Below are positions 62,513-64,000 of a stretch of DNA of 64,000 nucleotides, piece by piece; the stretch's first letter is position 1, and each line of letters starts with the position of its first letter. The translations under genes were made by a program, and so were the position numbers. The DNA is taken from the NCBI GenBank assembly GCA_947000775.1, contig CAMQGK010000567.1, positions 24,067,001 to 24,131,000 of the forward strand, written 5' to 3'. A model generated the notes under the pieces. The model had not been told where the DNA came from, made no database searches, and saw only the letters and a list, made by a program, of their open reading frames with translations. The DNA is from Pterois miles. Taxonomy: Eukaryota; Chordata; Actinopteri; Perciformes; Scorpaenidae.

Positions 62513-64000
62513 CACTACTGATAGTTGCATTTTGAGTTAGACCAGTCCTGGCATATAAAGTGCTTCTATTACTAGTGTCATAGTACTCGAGATTGGTCTA
62601 GGTCTTGTGAGCAGTGTCAAGACCACATTTTGAAGAACTCAGTTTCATCTTGTTCTCAGACAAAGAAGACATGGAATTTTATTTCAAAACCAGTCAAAAC
62701 CACAAATGCATCGATATCACATCTTACTTGCGGAGTGCATGAATTTCGACAGGTGTTGTCTCAAATCACACACAGCTGTTGTGCACTCACCAGTAGTTCA
62801 GTAGCTCAGCTAATGATAGTCAGCAACAGACATCATGCCGTATCGGCAGAAATTCAATTCAGATGGATAAACGGTGCCTTCAAAGTTGGGCAGATGTGAA
62901 CGCCCGCCTCATGTCATATTCACAACTTGTAAGTGGAAAGTTTCTGAAAGCTCTGAGTTCATGACTTGTGACGTGTTTGTTGGCGTTGTCAGAAATGGTG
63001 GAGCCATGGAAGTTCATTTATCGGTGCATAATAAGTTAATATTGTACAGTATATTGTAATTTTAGTCATATATTGTTTTTCTTGGTAATTCTATAGTATG
63101 TCTGAGGAAAATGTTGATTTTCTCAACAACCTCATCTTTCTCCTCTGTCATTATGTCATTTCCTGCATTATGTTACCCACTTGCTAGCTTGCTAAATTTT
63201 TAGCCCAGTAACATTAATATTGCCATTGCTTAGCAGCGGTGTTCTTCTCGACTTAAACACTTGAATGCAACGCATGTCGTGTTCACAACTTCCCATCTCA
63301 TAAACACAAGTTCCATCTGAAGGCACCAATATTAACCCAGTAATGGTTTCTATCCGACTACAGCATAGCGTTATTTAGTGAAAAAAACAAAGAAACTGTG
63401 CGACCATTGAGGGTGAGAAGTGTCCAGCGTTTCATACTCAACGTTTTGACTGTTTTGAGTGCAGCATCATAAGAGTGCACTGCATTTTGCCATACTTGTG
63501 CACTCAAAATAGCAAGTGTAAGTACAAACGTATGCAAATTGAGACACAGCATAATAGTGTGTGAATTGCAGACAATTTCTGGTGAAATATTACAGTATGC
63601 AAACACTGGACACTGCGTGGTAGCGGCAGGATGGGAGCCCACAAATTGAGGAAACGCTTGACCTTAAAAATCACAAGATTGTTAAGGTTGGACATTGACT
63701 GAATAGTTATGGTTAGGATAGGTCGTCGGGCAGCAAGCCTCGCAAGAGTTTTTGCATAAATATCCCATAATGCAATGCGGTTGTAACTACAACGTTCATA
63801 ACAGATGTTGCCAGGCAGCTCTATAACATCAATAATGCTTAATTGAAGTGTGTAAGTATAAGATTTCACTTTGCTATAGGCGTAATATAGTTTTTAAATT
63901 AGTTCAGACTTTATGATTCTTACAAATCATCGTTTGGTCACATGAGGTTACGGGTTATGTGTCTCCAAAGGGTGAGGAGGCTCCCAGGAAGTTATGTGGT

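Larger units (their letters stand above)
55886..64000 (+). other. Partial prkar1b intron (runs off the window)
   Basis: It begins with donor gtacgt after the phosphate-binding-cassette exon. The next expected exon was not found. Contents: a SINE with target-site duplication (56658-56992), a dispersed repeat (58935-59170), a SINE (61455-61755), a transposon with an internal minisatellite (61773-62512), and repeat-like sequence near 62585-62790 and 63360-63850. I see nothing in 57010-58480, 59200-60090 or 60850-61440. Confidence 0.75.

Noticed and set aside
55886..64000. Next prkar1b exon (expected GSTLRKRKMYEEF)
   Set aside because: I searched by eye for a matching frame after a good acceptor and found none.

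Overview
This window is vertebrate chromosomal DNA, most likely from a percomorph teleost fish. Two things point there: long dinucleotide arrays, and tRNA-derived SINEs and short inverted-repeat DNA transposons of kinds I know from spiny-rayed fishes. The species call rests on repeat recognition and is an inference. Nothing suggests a prokaryotic, viral or plasmid origin.

One protein-coding gene is supported. Five consecutive internal coding exons on the + strand (7653-7823, 13982-14073, 43365-43426, 50131-50177, 55727-55885) splice in frame into 177 codons of prkar1b, the type I-beta regulatory subunit of cAMP-dependent protein kinase (PKA). They cover the end of the linker after the dimerization/docking domain, the pseudosubstrate inhibitor site RRRRGGV, and cAMP-binding domain A through its phosphate-binding cassette. 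Exon lengths 171, 92, 62, 47 and 159 equal the five human PRKAR1A coding exons c.178-708, so the ancestral exon structure is intact. The first coding exon (docking domain) and the exons for cAMP-binding domain B were not found and should lie left and right of the window. Positions 1-7652 and 55886-64000 are therefore read as parts of flanking introns.

The rest, about 99 percent, is intronic and repeat-rich. The 29.3 kb intron 14074-43364 holds most of the repeats. The commonest is a non-autonomous DNA transposon family with ends like TAGGGCTGTCAA (11 copies or fragments, both orientations). Others are SINEs (two with clear target-site duplications), several MITEs with visible terminal inverted repeats, two internally homologous repeat pairs in inverted orientation, a minisatellite that grew inside a transposon copy, and some 20 microsatellites. 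Four repeat-poor stretches could be conserved regulatory elements, at low confidence.

I found no undescribed coding system. The observations most worth checking concern RNA processing and repeat evolution: an 86 bp TG array 84 nt upstream of a 62-nt exon, inverted repeat pairs bracketing prkar1b exons (possible circular RNA or skipping), a transposon terminus repeated in tandem four times, and a minisatellite expanded within a transposon.
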